64,000 nucleotides of DNA from Sympetrum striolatum (lineage: Eukaryota > Arthropoda > Insecta > Odonata > Libellulidae), in the NCBI GenBank assembly GCA_947579665.1, contig OX388349.1:72358841-72422840 (forward strand), read 5' to 3'. Positions 50,111 through 63,700 of the stretch are shown in pieces (position 1 is the stretch's first letter; every line of letters begins with the position of its first letter). The notes beneath the pieces are model-generated. The model worked only from the letters and a program-made list of their open reading frames with translations. It was not told the origin of the DNA and searched no databases. Position numbers and translations under genes: made by a program.

Positions 50111-53100
50111 GTTTTTTTTAATCTAGCCGATAAAAAGAGCACCCGAGAACTTGAGAATGCGCAGCGCTAGGCAATACAATTTGTAAAAAACAGTGATAAA
50201 ACAAAAAGCGACAAGAAAATATTTTCTCATCCAAGATAGGAATCCTTATACCGCAAAAGACGCATTAATCAGTATACAGCGACCTTCTTGCTACCTTGGC
50301 CGACACGATAATGAACGTAAACAAAAGATAAATAGATTCAAAAAATTGATCACTTCAAAATAATTTTATTCGCAACCCGTCTTCGATAATGACAAGAAAG
50401 ATAATTACCTCTATTGCTCGTTGTTTAAACCCCCTGCTAAACACCGATAAGGGTATTGGCATGGGAAAAATTTGGATGTATACGGAACGGAGGGAAAGAG
50501 TTGCACAACGTTTGGAGCGATGCAAATAAAACGTGGATGCAAAAAAATCCGTAGAGAGCTTTTTTCACCTCACGAAGCGAAACCGCCGTAATATCCGAGT
50601 CCGCTGTCAGGATGGTAATAACTGTTGCTCTTGGTAAATGAAAAAAGAGACGTTTTAATTAACTCGCGTTAAAAATGTTCTCTACTCGGAGTGAATTAAG
50701 GCAAAGGACTAAAACCGACGAATAAACAACGGGAGAGGTATTATAAGTTCGAGCAAATTATTTCGCTAAACTCTAACTGCCACGTCATTTTAATGGATAA
50801 ATGATTTAATAAATGCCGCCTCGTAAATATACTGAATCATAACTGAAATCATAGTTGATTAAAAGAGCGTGAAAAACGGTATATCCTGAGGTAACTCTAA
50901 ATGGGCTAAAAAGCGATGAAATACCGCTTTTCCGTAAGAAAAATTTACAATCGAGTGGAATATGGAATACATACTTTTGACAGAGACGTACAGATTTCAA
51001 AATTTTAGAAAAACGAACGTAACAATTTCAAATTGTATACCAAATGGTTTTCCAAATAGAACTATGATGATGATGATGTATGATGCACCAAAATGCTATT
51101 AAAATAGAATCGTATCGCAGAGTCGCAGACTTTGACAAGATAGGATGCATTAGAACCAACTATTTTTTATATATTTATAAAAACTACAAAAATTCAGCTG
51201 TTAGGAGAGCTGACAATCCGAAATGTACAGCACATTCAATAATGGAAGTATTGATATTAATTAAAACATTTCTCAGACAGAAATTAAAACAACAGAATTA
51301 TACACGAACGTACCGATTTTGCGGTAAAACTAAGGGTTTCCAAATATTTAGAACTTACTTGAAAAAACTTCGAAACTTCGTCAGGTAGAATAAATATAAG
51401 ATGATACGTAGCAATTATTTGAGGTATACGTTAGTCGAACCTCATCCTCTGTATTAAAACGAGTCTTCACCGAGAAATTCGCCATCTATTACTCTGAGAT
51501 TGGAGCTGAAATACGCCTGCATATCTCTGCCACAAAGGCGCTTAAGATCATTGAGTCACTTCGCTAAGGTTGCTCTACAACTGAACTCTCTGTGAAAAAG
51601 CTTTCATCGAGGCGACGATTTGACAAAAGCAATTGACATCTCCATCTCCAAATCGCATTTCCTCCTTCGCCGTTCTCTCCCGTAATAATGCCCCGAATTC
51701 CCATCGAGGAACCAAGTCGGTAATGCCTCACAGTTTATGAGAAACACGCTCTACACACCAAGGAAAATAACTCCTTCGAGAGATTGCCTGAAGACATTGT
51801 TATGAGGATAAAACGGAGCGATAACCACAAGGCGAAACCGTGTTCGAAGACTGCGCCCCGAATATTTGCGATTATCTTCGGTTTAGAGACGCAACAGCTG
51901 CAACCGCAATGAACAGCTTTCAAAGCTCCGGAGTTTTCCTGCCCTGGCTCCCGGGGAAGTTTTCAGGGGAATAAGAAAATCTATTGGAACAGTGTATTTA
52001 TACAGCTGGACCACTTCTATGACCTCGGACTCCCAGAGTCGTTTTGGATATGCTTCCGTGTAAAGAGAGAAAATACGCCAGTATAAATTAGGATATTTCA
52101 TGTAAACGAGTTTGAGTTATGAATTGTTGACTTCGCTATCGTCTCATTCCTATAGCTACGATTGCATAGTAAAAATTTGAATTCCAATGCACCCGAATAC
52201 GAATCTCAAAAACTGAGAAACCTTACAACACTGCAAATTCTGAAAATTATATTGAAGCAATGATCAAATGCCGAAAATACTAATACTAATATATATCAAA
52301 TAACTGAACTCACAAGTACTAAGAATAAAAATGACAATTCACACCATCTTCATGGCTTAGGAGGGCTGTAATTTATTTTCTCTGATTCCTAATTGATAAT
52401 TTGAGTGCAAGATATTCCTATTACTATACTATTATTAGAGAGACATTTTATGAGTATACGTTCGTAGAGTATAATACCAACAGCTATGAAATATCCCTTA
52501 ATTAGCTAGAAAATATTAAGTAGAATCACAAGTAATTTCCTGCATCCAATCTGTTTTCCAAACGCAAATTATGTGAGAACACTATATACTATGAACGTCA
52601 GATCCTTAAGTTTACTGAAACAAGAATTATGTTCAGTCTGTTTTTACGCGGAGGTAGCGCCACCGTGGATTAAGAGATATATCTACGTCGGACTTAAGAG
52701 AAAAAACGAATTTGAAACAAAACATTTTTGTTCCAAATTTGCGAAACCATATTTTAAATGGTGCGTCACAGAAATAGGGAAACCACCCATAACATTTTGA
52801 TGCGAATAATTCCTGCAATCGTACTCACAGGCGAATAAGGTCCATGAAACACGTATATGTTTTGTTCGCGTCGCTCTTTCACATCTGTATAATTAAATTC
52901 TCTCGTCGACCGACCATTTAGCAGCAACGAGCGAAATGGTAAAAACAACCTCACCGCGGGTAAATAATTAAATTCGTTTCGCCCGCGAATCATTCCATAC
53001 AGAGCTCGACTTTCATGATTCTTTATTATTGGAATCCGTCATGAAAGTGCGGGGAGCGATTGTGATGCGAAATGTTTATCGATATCTGAAGTGGATTTTT

Positions 53101-53900
53101 ACGAATTGAATATATAATCAGACACAATAAGGTGCAATATAAATTAATAGTTATTCATCTGCTGAGCGTTTTTTATGGGGTTAAAACGTATTTCGCATAT
53201 TTTTTTCTGACAAAAATAAAACGTTCAAATAGTTTTATGACTTCAGAGTTAACGAATATTATTTATAAAATTACAGATGATATGTTACTCATTACCAACA
53301 AATGATAATCATTTTTGTAAATCCACAAAATGCTTCCCTCTCTCTTTAATTTGTCTATTTACTAAAATCTCTTTCTTTATAACTTAAACGTCATAAGGTT
53401 AGATGTAAAAATAAACATATTTCTCTATCTCGACCTGAAATAAGGTAGTTTTAATATAATCATTGTTGTTATCATTATTATTGCTATTGTTTGCAATATT
53501 ATTACGACAGCTATTTACTGAAATTACGATACATATGTAAAATACCTCCATAACTTTCACTACGTACGTATAGAAATTAACACGTTCTCCAGTTGTAACT
53601 GGATACTTCAAGAAGACAGAGGATGATTAAAATGTGTTTTCCCAAATTTCCCGAATACAACCAAAGAAAAAAGTCTGACTTCCACGTTCGAGTACAGGCT
53701 ACTTCAGATTTTGTCTTTCCATTCCTTTTCCAACATCAAGCATATTTACCAAGCATCACTCGCTCATTTAATTCGTTTTAGGAAATTTTCTATTCGATCT
53801 GCCTCAACGCAGACTTTGGGCGTGCACAACCGAACAGAAATACCGAAAATAAAACCCCCTCGAGCGAAGTATCCGCCGCTGGAATAAACCACACTCGCAC
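50111..53900. other. Mixed, mostly AT-rich; no gene recognised
   Basis: Positions 50400-50720 and 51470-52080 are GC-richer; 51620-51700 is pyrimidine-rich, contrary to most patches. A (ATG)5 run lies at 51064-51078. The + frame at 51080-51388 (102 codons, Lys/Tyr/Arg-rich) has no domain. Imperfect ATT/TTG triplets occur at 53461-53510. Confidence 0.45.
51064..51078 (+). repeat. (ATG)5 microsatellite
   Basis: Five uninterrupted ATG units. The same triplet class as at 8651. Confidence 0.9.
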
Positions 53901-55740
53901 AACGATGATCCTGGGAACAGAGCGACCGACCGACACACACCTCCGAAAAAAATCACCCGAAAATGAGACGAAGGACCAACCGGCGTGGGAGCGAAATGGA
54001 GCAGATTTTTCTCCGGTCAGATTAAAAAAATGTAATCCCTTAATTAAAACCCTGACGCGAGGTGGAATAAAGCGAGCCGGGAGGGAAAAAGGAGAAAATC
54101 AAAATAAAACCAATGAAAGAGAGAGCTGATGTCGGGGTAACAACGCTGAAAACGGGCATAATTGAGAGAGGCGTATGTAAAAATTTCACAATTACACGCG
54201 ACCGAATTCGCGAAAAAGCGGCAGGAGAATAAGGGGAGGGCATAAATTACTCGGAGAGGCATTGAATTCGGAGCCGAAAAACGCTGCAGCGACGACCCCT
54301 TCCCTCTCGGCCAGCGACGACAATTTCGCCCACCCAGGGGAGGACCGGTGTGCAGCAGACGGGAACCACGGAGATGAAGGAGGAAGCGATTACGGCAGAG
54401 GAAACGCGTGAGAGAGAGGAGAGAGAACCCCGTGTTTTTCGAGGTTTCTAGAAGACATCTGACACTTGTAGGAAAAAGTCAGAAGTTTAGATAAATGAAA
54501 AAGTTCGATAATTCCAACACTTTTCTAAATCTCGAAAATTCATTTTGAGATAGAAAAGATTTTTAAGATAAAAATTTCACTAACTTTTAGTACCTGGAGA
54601 AAGGCTGGAAGAATATTGTACTTTCATGCTTATACAAATATGTGTATCTACTGCAAATCTAACACAAATAGTGTTCTCACAGTGGGTTAATTCATCAACA
54701 TCGAATTCACTTTAAATTTATTTCATAGAAAACATTTCTCATTGAGTGAAATCTAACTGTGTTTTACTTGGTGAAACAATGTACAAAAAGGTTGAAACTC
54801 CGCAAAAATGATTAGCCAACTTAAATATTTTATCAGAGCGTCGCTTCTAAGATGAGCAGTGAATTAGTACGAACAAATTTTAACAAAATAGGAATCCGAT
54901 TTCTTCAAATGATTGTCAAACATTCTATGAAGATGAAAAAAATCATACGATATTTTAAATCGTTGCAAAAAATAATGAGTAATTTACTTTCATCTCGTGT
55001 CAACAGAACATTTCCTCCTGCATCGTTTCGACAAAAAAATTTACGAACCCTGAATTGCCAAAAAGACGTTCCGCCTAAAATAAACGTATACAGCATAAAA
55101 TTCATGTAAAAATCAAATCATCCACATAAACATAACCCTTTCCTGAATCATCTCCCAGCAACAGAGAAACAGCTAAGGTTTCAAACAACAGAACATCCAA
55201 AAAACCATTAGACGATGTAGCGCAAATGGGAAGCACCTAACACCGCAAGGGACAAAAGCACCCAAAAGGGGGACAAATAACGGCCAAGGAAGGGGAATAA
55301 TTCGAGTCGAAACAACTGAAAAACCTTTTCCGTGCGAAGATGACGTCGGGCGTTCTAAAGGGATACGAAGCGTAAACGGGGACATTCGCAGAGGAATAAG
55401 GTAAAGCGGAGGGATGGTCATCACGGCAAAGCATTAAGTGCATTCCACACGGGCGGCGGTCGCAATCATTGCCCGCATTTACGGCCTCGTGGGGGTCCAA
55501 CGTCCATCTCCCCTTTTACTCGCTTCTCCCGAAACCCCTTCTCTCCCTTCTCATCTCCGTCTGCTCCTTTGGGAGGCTGCGAGATGCGTCCGAGGGGAGA
55601 AGCGATCGAAATGCGCAACGGGAGGCTGTGGTCCAGCTGAAGAGCGAGGAGCAAGTGCCGTATGCATTTACGGGTTTTAAACGGAGTGACCTTTGACCGA
55701 TTCTACTTCCTCAGATATTCTTAGTCTGCTTCTTTCACTG
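53901..55740. other. Two GC-rich patches separated by AT-rich DNA
   Basis: Positions 53901-54460 and 55200-55680 are GC-richer with CpGs. Positions 55500-55570 are a CT-rich run on the + strand. Overlapping frames of 60-90 codons occur on both strands, none with a domain. Positions 54461-55130 are AT-rich. Confidence 0.45.
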
Positions 55741-55743
55741 CAG

Positions 55744-55860
55744 TCGTTAAAGAGTGACACAACCGAAATGTTGTCGTTACACGTTTCGAGACACTTCACA
55801 CTTTGCAGCATGCAAGTGATAAGTTTACCGCATCAGATAAACAGAGAACAGATATCTGGG
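55744..55860 (+). CDS. Candidate internal exon (117 nt, speculative)
   Basis: CTTCTTTCACTGCAG ending at 55743 is a good 3' splice site, and TCTGGG|GTGAGTA at 55860/55861 is a good donor. The enclosed 117 nt are open only in phase 0 (39 codons). The larger frame 55693-55956 contains it. The peptide is Ser/Leu/His-containing and unrecognised. Its phase does not join to the candidate at 49981-50106. Confidence 0.2.
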
Positions 55861-55960
55861 GTGAGTAAACAAAGACAAACTTCGAGAGGAAACAGAGAGA
55901 GGATGGAGGTTCCGGAAAAGAAAAAAGTGCTAAAAACCGACTTCAATTCCCTTTGAATTC

Positions 55961-58500
55961 AACATTCGCCATCCGTTTTTCCAATGATTATGTGCACATG
56001 TACACAAAAGGCATGCATTTGGTATGATATTGTACGGTTAAATCGAGGGAGATTTTTGCCTGGTATAATGATAGTAGAACTGTCCTTATATTTCACAAAG
56101 TTATTATTTAGCTCTAACATCTGGAGTTACTATCGCTGCCATAGGATTCATTTACCTTATAGCAATATCATCGCCTTTATAAAAGAGAAATTATTTTTAA
56201 CTAATAAAATATATACAATAGATTATTTTGCACTATCTAAAGTAGCTAGGCTGCAATTGAAGATGAAGCTGGAACGAAAAGGTTGGTGTCACTCAGAAAA
56301 TAATCCATGCAAATTCAATACACAAGGAATACTTATCATAAATGTAACAAAAAAGTTTAAATATAGAAACTTGAATATAAGATCAAATGGAAATAGTTAT
56401 GACTGATTATTTTAAATTAAATGAAATTCCTTTTTATAGCGACTAATACCGAATAGAGTCTGATAAATAATACTGCTTCCTTAGAATACATCGATGTTTT
56501 TGCAATGGAATTACTCATCTGTCTTACTTCATCTTCGGCTCATTGTAAATTTAAATTTTGGAATCGCGTATCACTTAGCATACGAGCGTCAAAGCACCAC
56601 TGGTAAGCATGACTCTAATTATACATCGCAAATATAAAACAAAATCCGAAAGTCTCCGGTGAACTACGGCTGACGTAATAACAGCACACACTTCCTCCTT
56701 TACAGATAACTCAACCTCGAATCCCTCCGGACCTTTGTCGAAAAAGTCCCCAAAAATAACTCACGATCTCCACACCTGGAATTACGAACAAGTAACCTCG
56801 AATACACATTCGATTAACAAGGACGTTCGAATCCGCGGCGGAGACCCCGGACGGAAACAATCGGTTAGCGACGGAAGATATTCGAAACCGGTGCGCGTGC
56901 AAACAATTCGTGACGCAATTTGGGACGGCGTCACTTGGGCTAATTAATTCCCTCCGCTTAGTGGACAATAAAGCAGCGCCTTCTCAGACGACGACGGAAA
57001 AGAAAAACTTTAAAACATTCGAAAGAATAGAGGGGAAGATGGGGGAAAGGCGTGCGCTTGCCGAGTACTCTCTAACTGCTTTTTCCGGTGCAAATTAGCG
57101 GTCGACACCTCCCAAGTCGGGGAAAAAACCAAAAGGAGCGAAGAGACCAATCGAAATAAAAGGCGCCATTTTTCCCCGAGGTGGCACTTCGAGTGAAAGA
57201 GTTCCCGAAAGGAACAAAACCGTGCGGAAAGGGGAAACAAAACAATAGCGGAATTCTGAAATGAAAAGGACGCGAGGAAGTGACAGCGGGGCGAGAAAAT
57301 GCGTTTATGCAGCCAGGATATAATACGCCTTTGAGAGGAGAAATAAAACAAAGGGGGAAGACAATGGGAAAATGGGTGCGAAATCGAGAAATTGAAAGGA
57401 AAAAATGGCCGTGGGGGGGCTGAGCAAACGTGCGAATGAGGATGAATGGGGTTGGGTATAGAGAATTTCCTCGCATCGGAGATAACAAAAGGCGGGGGAT
57501 AAATCGTGGACACCACAATATCGAGCGATTGCCTCCAACCCTTAAGACCCATCAACATTCCAGGCCCTTAATATTCCCCTCCCAGACGACTCCTGCTCAA
57601 TATGCCAGGACTGCAAACACTTGGAGGGGTGGATAAGGAACATTGGGACGGATGAGCCAGGGTGCTTGCTGTCTACATCGGAAACCCTAGTCCCTTCCAT
57701 TACGACATGCCTTCCAAAACTTCGTCATCCTTTGAAACTGCAAAATCTATTTGCCTTCTCGTGAAAGCGCATAAGCGATCAAAACCTCTACTGAACATTT
57801 TTCGTTTAAAATAAAACTTTTAATCCAAAGGAAGTATGTCAATTTTCTGTTTAGATACTTAAAAAATTACGAGAACAAACTTTGAATACAACAACGATAA
57901 ATATTTCGTGCTAAAAAGAAAAGTACCCTGTTGATTATTAGTATAGTTTATTTATTAGTATATTTAGTGTAATTTAGCTATATCGACGTTCGTGAAAACC
58001 TCACGGATAATGAAAATTTTTCACCGATAAATTTAATTCCAATTCCCCCGAATAACAAAAGAACTAGATACATAGAAAGAAGCAATAACATGAAAAATGA
58101 AACAAAAACAATACCAAAAGAAGTAGTCTTCAAAGATTGTATAATTATTTACCACTGTCTAAGTATCGGAAAAATCCAAACTCAACGATCGACTTTTATT
58201 TTTATGCTTCACATATCCCTCTCTTAAGCATTCAAACTTCATGAAATATAATTAATTTTTATTCATAACCAAATGCATAGTATTACAAATGTAATCCTGC
58301 ATAAGGAAAGAAATAGTATTTTGTATAACCAAGGATTTATTTGAAGGAAACCTCAATGCTAAATGTAAGTAGATACCACAAATGTATCTTTCGGTTTCAC
58401 GAAGTTTTAGCACTCAATACGTTCCATCAATAAAAATAATTGTTCCTGCATCCTAGTTTACCCAATGCTACATTAAGAGAATTGAGGGGAAAATAAATAA
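55961..58500. other. AT-rich DNA around a CpG/purine-rich patch
   Basis: Positions 55984-56406 carry a 140-codon + frame in AT-rich DNA without a domain. Positions 56640-57620 are CpG- and purine-rich and give minus frames of 182 and 148 codons that are Phe/Ser/Pro/Leu-rich mirror images of the purine tract. Positions 57681-58500 are AT-rich with nothing recognised. Confidence 0.4.
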
Positions 58501-58502
58501 TG

Positions 58503-58530
58503 AAAATCATGATACTCATGATTTTTTTTT
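58503..58530 (+). repeat. Hairpin followed by a T9 run
   Basis: AAAATCATGA at 58503-58512 and its exact reverse complement at 58516-58525 enclose a 3-nt loop. The stem runs into nine Ts (58522-58530). In a bacterium this would look like an intrinsic terminator. In this animal-like context it is more likely chance, or a polymerase III stop signal without an identified gene. Confidence 0.6.
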
Positions 58531-58720
58531 CAATGGCGGTGAGCTCTTTTGAACTAACGCAGATTAGAGTATTGCGAATAATTTAGGATTTCAATAAAGT
58601 ATACCAAGCAATTACAAACCTATCTTAAAGTTTGGTATAAAAATAAATTACGAACTGGTTCCATTTAGCAGAAAGGATGGTCATTACATGTTTATTGCAT
58701 TCTTCTTGCGGAATACGACC

Positions 58721-59240
58721 CGCAGTACACTCCGCGTATAATTAGACCACGACGAGGATCGGAAAAAATAGGGTATTACGCCTCGAAGGAGGAATAGCGG
58801 CGAATCGAAAAATTATGGGGGCGAGCATTTTTAGCGCGCGATAAATAAGACAGAAAAGGGTGGCGAACCACATCAAAAGGCATGCAGTAGTATTTATACG
58901 TAGGTGAGGAGGGGGAGACCGCCGAAATGAAAAGAAAAATGCTCGTTTGATGCCTTTTTTCAACGGGAATGAATTTTTCGAGCCCGACGCCCTTCTCGTC
59001 GGAGGCAACATCATTACTGGAGGAGTTCTCCATTGATCTCGGTGGGAGAAAAATCTCCCATTCATCCAAGGCGACGAGTGGAATGTTTTTAATCGCCTTT
59101 ATTCGATAATTAAGAGAGAGGGCTCCTTGCGGCTCGTTTTATTCGCTCCCTACTCGTTTCCCTATTTTCGCGAGTCTCCGAAAAAATTAACGCGCGGTTT
59201 CGTGAAAATTATTCTGACCGCTGGCTCGGAATTTCGCACA
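58721..59240. other. CpG-rich patch, no gene recognised
   Basis: GC-richer DNA with overlapping minus frames (58742-59065, 58776-59069) and no domain. Confidence 0.4.
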
Positions 59241-59243
59241 ACT

Positions 59244-59316
59244 GGGCGCTTTATTGTGCCAATCTAAAAAGGAGGAGTTTCTGAAAAGGGGTGAAAATGT
59301 CGCCGAATTTCACTTA
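59244..59316 (+). repeat. Local duplication, copy 1
   Basis: Shares with 59845-59917 the blocks CCAATCTAAAAAGGA, AGTTTCTGAAAA and GAATGTCGCC/AAATGTCGCC, in the same order and spacing. Confidence 0.75.
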
Positions 59317-59753
59317 AAAGGAGCAATGTGACGAAAAGGAGGAAAAATACTGGCGACCTATGAGTTTCCACGATGAAAATAGCAGAAAACACATCACAGG
59401 AAAGCTGAATTCCTCCTTTGAGTGTGATATCGTGCCCGGAAAATAGAATGTTCATCATAAGGGAGAAATGAAGGCGCCTCGGTAAATTATCTCGGTAGAA
59501 GGTGGATAAATATAATTCAGAAAAATATATTGACGACGGGATCTTTTAATGAATAATTTACCAAACACAGTACGATTTACATAAGTAAAAATAAATCAAA
59601 CAACGACTAAATCCATGATCATAGATATCATTTATCCTTCAAAGCTATTCAACAGTGTCCGAGTTGCGATTAGGATATTGAAATAATGAGAGTGACTCAG
59701 GAATTACTTCAAAAACTACTCTTCCAAAAATAATAAGCTAATTTTATATCTTC

Positions 59754-59833
59754 ACATACGTATGAAATATCATACAATACTTAAAAGACGAATTGAAAAA
59801 ATTATATTTAAAGCATTCCTGCTGTATTTTATT
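59754..59833 (+). repeat. Local duplication B, copy 1
   Basis: Matches 59945-60033: shared ATACTTAAAAGA, GAATTGAAAAA and CATTCCTGCT in the same order, ending TTTTATT. Copy 2 carries small insertions. Confidence 0.7.
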
Positions 59834-59844
59834 GCGCCAATTTT

Positions 59845-59917
59845 GGGTTTTATTGTTCCAATCTAAAAAGGAAAAGTTTCTGAAAATGAGTGAGAATGTC
59901 GCCAAATTACATTTACT
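59845..59917 (+). repeat. Local duplication, copy 2
   Basis: Partner of 59244-59316, starting 601 bp downstream. It lies between the two copies of duplication B, so the region was rearranged more than once. Confidence 0.75.
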
Positions 59918-59944
59918 TAATTTACATATTACATTTACCAAATT

Positions 59945-60033
59945 ACATATACCAAACATCAAATAATACTTAAAAGAGGAATTGAAAAAGAATTATTATT
60001 TCAAACATTCCTGCTCCGTGAATAAATTTTATT
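59945..60033 (+). repeat. Local duplication B, copy 2
   Basis: Partner of 59754-59833, starting about 190 bp downstream. Confidence 0.7.
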
Positions 60034-60100
60034 ACAATATAGCTGAATGGATATAAACTGAAATAGATCATAAGATACATCACAACGGATCAAGTTCAGA

Positions 60101-60670
60101 GTCAACAAGAGAATCAGAACGTGTTTTAGCAAACGAATTGTCCTTCGTCAGCAACCTCTTCCAAAGAGACGCATATTTTTCCAAATAAGTTACCGTGACT
60201 CCCACCCTTGGCTCACCAACGGCTTCACAAGACTTAATTAAAGCCATCGGTCCTATAAACTCGGATCACACCGCCCATTCATCCCTTTCTTTTTAATCCC
60301 TCAGCGCGGGACTTCAATTCCCTCCGGCTACTTCCAACCCTCTAATACCAGCGAAATATGCCCGCCACCGCTCCAATATCAACCCCCACTTATAACCCGG
60401 CCTTCTTTTATTAACCAACGCCTCTGGGGACATCACACCCTCGCCATTTCACACACAAACAAGCCGAGGGGAGGGGATGAATGCGAGATGACGCCGCGAC
60501 GTGATTCCATATGAAGGCGAATACGTGCGGGAAAAGCAGGAGGTGCAGAATTCCTGGTCAACAATCATATATCAAAGGATAAACGGAGGTGCGAAAGGCA
60601 CGATTACGGGCGGGCGCCTTAACAAATTGAAGCATCTCCTACAAGCCTCGACCCTTTCATGAGCTAAATT
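60101..60670. other. GC-richer, pyrimidine-biased patch
   Basis: Positions 60200-60440 are C/T-rich on the + strand, one of the few patches with this polarity. CpGs are frequent at 60460-60560. No frame or RNA gene is recognised. Confidence 0.4.
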
Positions 60671-60689
60671 TTATAACTGGTTTCAATAT

Positions 60690-60740
60690 TCACCCAGGAA
60701 GTGGAGGATCTGGGTTCGAATCCTCGTCTCGTCAAACATA
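60690..60740 (+). mobile_element. tRNA/SINE-like B box fragment
   Basis: GGTTCGAATCC at 60713-60723 is a perfect polymerase III B box, with partial T-stem pairing (GG with CC, outer C-G). No A box was found upstream, so this is at most a truncated tRNA-SINE piece. Confidence 0.4.
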
Positions 60741-63700
60741 CCCACAACAGTAAATGTTTAGGGATCTTTACAGAGCGTGTCATAAGGTGGAGAGATAATT
60801 TCCTCCTATCCTATATAAATTCTGCACCCGTCTGTCTCCGGGGATATGCATTCAACTTTATTCTAGAAATACAAACAAATATTGGCATAGTTCGTAGGAA
60901 ATATTCAATCAGACGATCGATTTCAACGAGAGATGTTGCATTAAGATAAGTAGAGCCCAACTACCTTCTCTCAGCATACTTTTCTAGCTTAGTGAAGATC
61001 ATTGGTCATGGAAGATAATTTCTTAGAACAACAAACTCGGCGTAAAATATCAGTATATTCGTAAACACTACCAAAGTGCGCAACTCATGGATGTAATTTG
61101 AAACAAAGAATGCAACAGAACTAACATGACGATATTTTTAGAAGGCAAATGAGGGAAAATTCATTCCTCAATAAGTTATAAAAATACTTATGTACCCATC
61201 TATACCCTATATCAAATTAAAAACGTTTTCTGTAATAAAGTATACCCAGAAATGTCTTGAGTTACAAGATTTTCGCAGCCACTAATTATATAAACGCTAA
61301 CCCTACATTAATCACATTATACTTGAAAAAAATATCATCTCGTTGAAATGATGTCGAAGCTACGAACCCTGCGTGGGGTGCCTCAGGACTAACTTGATTA
61401 GGGAACTGGAGCGATGGCGGACAGCTTCCCTTGACCAGTTTAACGCCTTCTTGCTTTCATAATTAGATCATCTTTAGTTGACGAATTTTTTAGGTAAGGA
61501 GATTCTCTTTGAGATGCTGAAAGACTTTTTCGGGCAAACGAGCAAAGGATGTGTCCCCCAGGCTGATATTTATAAAAGAAGAGTAAGGAGGATTATCTTA
61601 TAAAAAAGATGAAATGAAAAATAGTATTTAGTATAGCAAAGAGGGTTGCATTATACAGAGGTTAAGTAAGTGTAGTCAAGTCAAGTTCAAGTCCGTTTTT
61701 CCTTGGGAATTTTCCTGGGTGCACGCCCTTATGTGCAAAGTCACCTTTACCCTTTCCTTAAGTGTACCTAAGTTACCAAATTATTCCTTTCCATTCGAAA
61801 ATTTTCCTCACGCCTCAAATAATTATATCACATATTTTATTAAAAGCGTCATAACTAAAGCAATAGCCATGAGTTGATTGAGCCAGCGAGAATGTGTTAT
61901 TGTCCGGAATACCAAAGGTGGTAAAATCCGACTTCAAAATAGCAATCAAATAAATCTGTCTCTGTAAAGGGTTGGAGAAAGAAAAAAGTGTTAATAATAC
62001 AAACAGAAATAACGAATACGAGAAAGCAATGTTCAATGAATAAATAGTAATTGGTGACTAATTTACCAGAAAAAATATTAACATGTTATTCAAATTTTGA
62101 TGGAATTCGATTTATGATTAAAATTAAAATATGGAGATTTTTGCGAGATTATTTCCGCAACTTTATAGTAGCGGAAAGAGAAAGAAGGAATATAGTCATA
62201 AATTAATAATTTGAATAAAAACATGGCATAAATTCATATTCCTCACATAACAAATGAATGCACGCCTTAGGAGAGGAATTTAATTACGAAGCCTAAAAAA
62301 GGTATGCACTATCATAAAATATGATTACCTGAGATAATTTCTCACATATTTCCACAATTAAATGTTTCCCTGGAATCTCTTTCCTGATTTTTCTGGAGCA
62401 TCTAACGTTTGCATAATACTTCTGCCGTTGACGCTATGCTTTCATCACAAATATTTAAAAAATGTTGATCCTCATCCATGGATTATCCCTAAAGAATATG
62501 TTATAATTAGGGGCTATCTAATGAAATTTTCCCCAACTTCATGTTTACCGACAAAACATCTAGAGGCAACCAATATTTGAACGAAATGTACTATACAAAA
62601 CATAATTTCATCAATACTACCTACAGAGCAAATGCAGTAAAGTCAAGGGAATTATTAAATGTATCTAATTTGATTTTATCACAACGACTGGTAATCAAAT
62701 TGAATTGTATTTTATTTCTGAGAGTTCATCCGTTGGATATAGGATAAACCTGTTAAGTTTTTCCCGTAGAAATAAGATATTTGATATTTCAACGCCTAAG
62801 GCTATGGAATAGGCGTCACAAAAAACATTTCCATAATGATATTTTCGTAAGAACGTGTTCCAGGGAAAGAGTCATTAATTAAAAATACGTAACTCGGCAT
62901 AAGCTATGGTGTAATAACACTGGAGTGCAAACACCCTCTGGAGGGACGTATGAAAGTAGATGAAGTTTCGCACAACAATTTTTCCAAGAAAAAAGCTGAG
63001 GAATTCGACGAAAATGAGGAATTTTTAAATTAAAACCTTGGAAGCAATATAACCTCGGTCCTAAGTTGCAGCGAGCGCCAAATAAAAAAGGTGCAATTTC
63101 TTCACGGATAACTTCTAGATTCCACGGAATGCATGATCTGTGAAAACTTGCAGTAATATATGTTGGATGGAAAAACTTCTCCTTTTCTTGGACTTAAACG
63201 TCAATCGATTCCGTAAATTCATTTGTATATTCTAATTTACTGAAAGATGACACAAAAATAATAAAGTAAGATATGAATTTACATAATGCTTATTTTATAT
63301 ATAATATTAATAAAGTTTAGTAAAAGAAAGTTTAGGCAAAGAGCTACCTCGAATTGCGGATCTTTAACATGATCGACATTGGAAAGAAATCCAAAGTAAG
63401 TCTTCATAAACTCCTTTAGGATGCAATAATTCAAAGAGAATCAGAACTTTGAAATCTGTAGTTACATGAATTAACCTAAAAAAGAAAATATTATTTTAAA
63501 ATATAAGTTAATTAGGTTATTACTTCTTTTTGTTAATTTGTAAAATACTCAGTGATTTAGTATATTTTTACCTTGATGAGATACGTAATAACATCAATTG
63601 CTTAGTTGGCAAAGATTTTTTTATTCTAACACTGACTGTAATTCGCCACTTAAGAAGTAGAATGAAATCACAGTACTTCAAATTTTTATCTTTGGCTATT

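Noticed and set aside
57010..57558. 182- and 148-codon minus-strand frames
   Set aside because: Both mirror a purine-rich + strand, are dominated by Phe, Ser, Pro and Leu, overlap each other in different frames and have no domain. Low stop density explains them.
58503..58530. Rho-independent-type terminator
   Set aside because: The stem is AT-rich, and the window is not bacterial by any other sign, so a bacterial terminator is not a sensible call.
61360..61400. Minus-strand A-box/B-box-like words near GGTTCGTAG
   Set aside because: The spacing (about 24 bp) is shorter than any tRNA, and the B box is imperfect.
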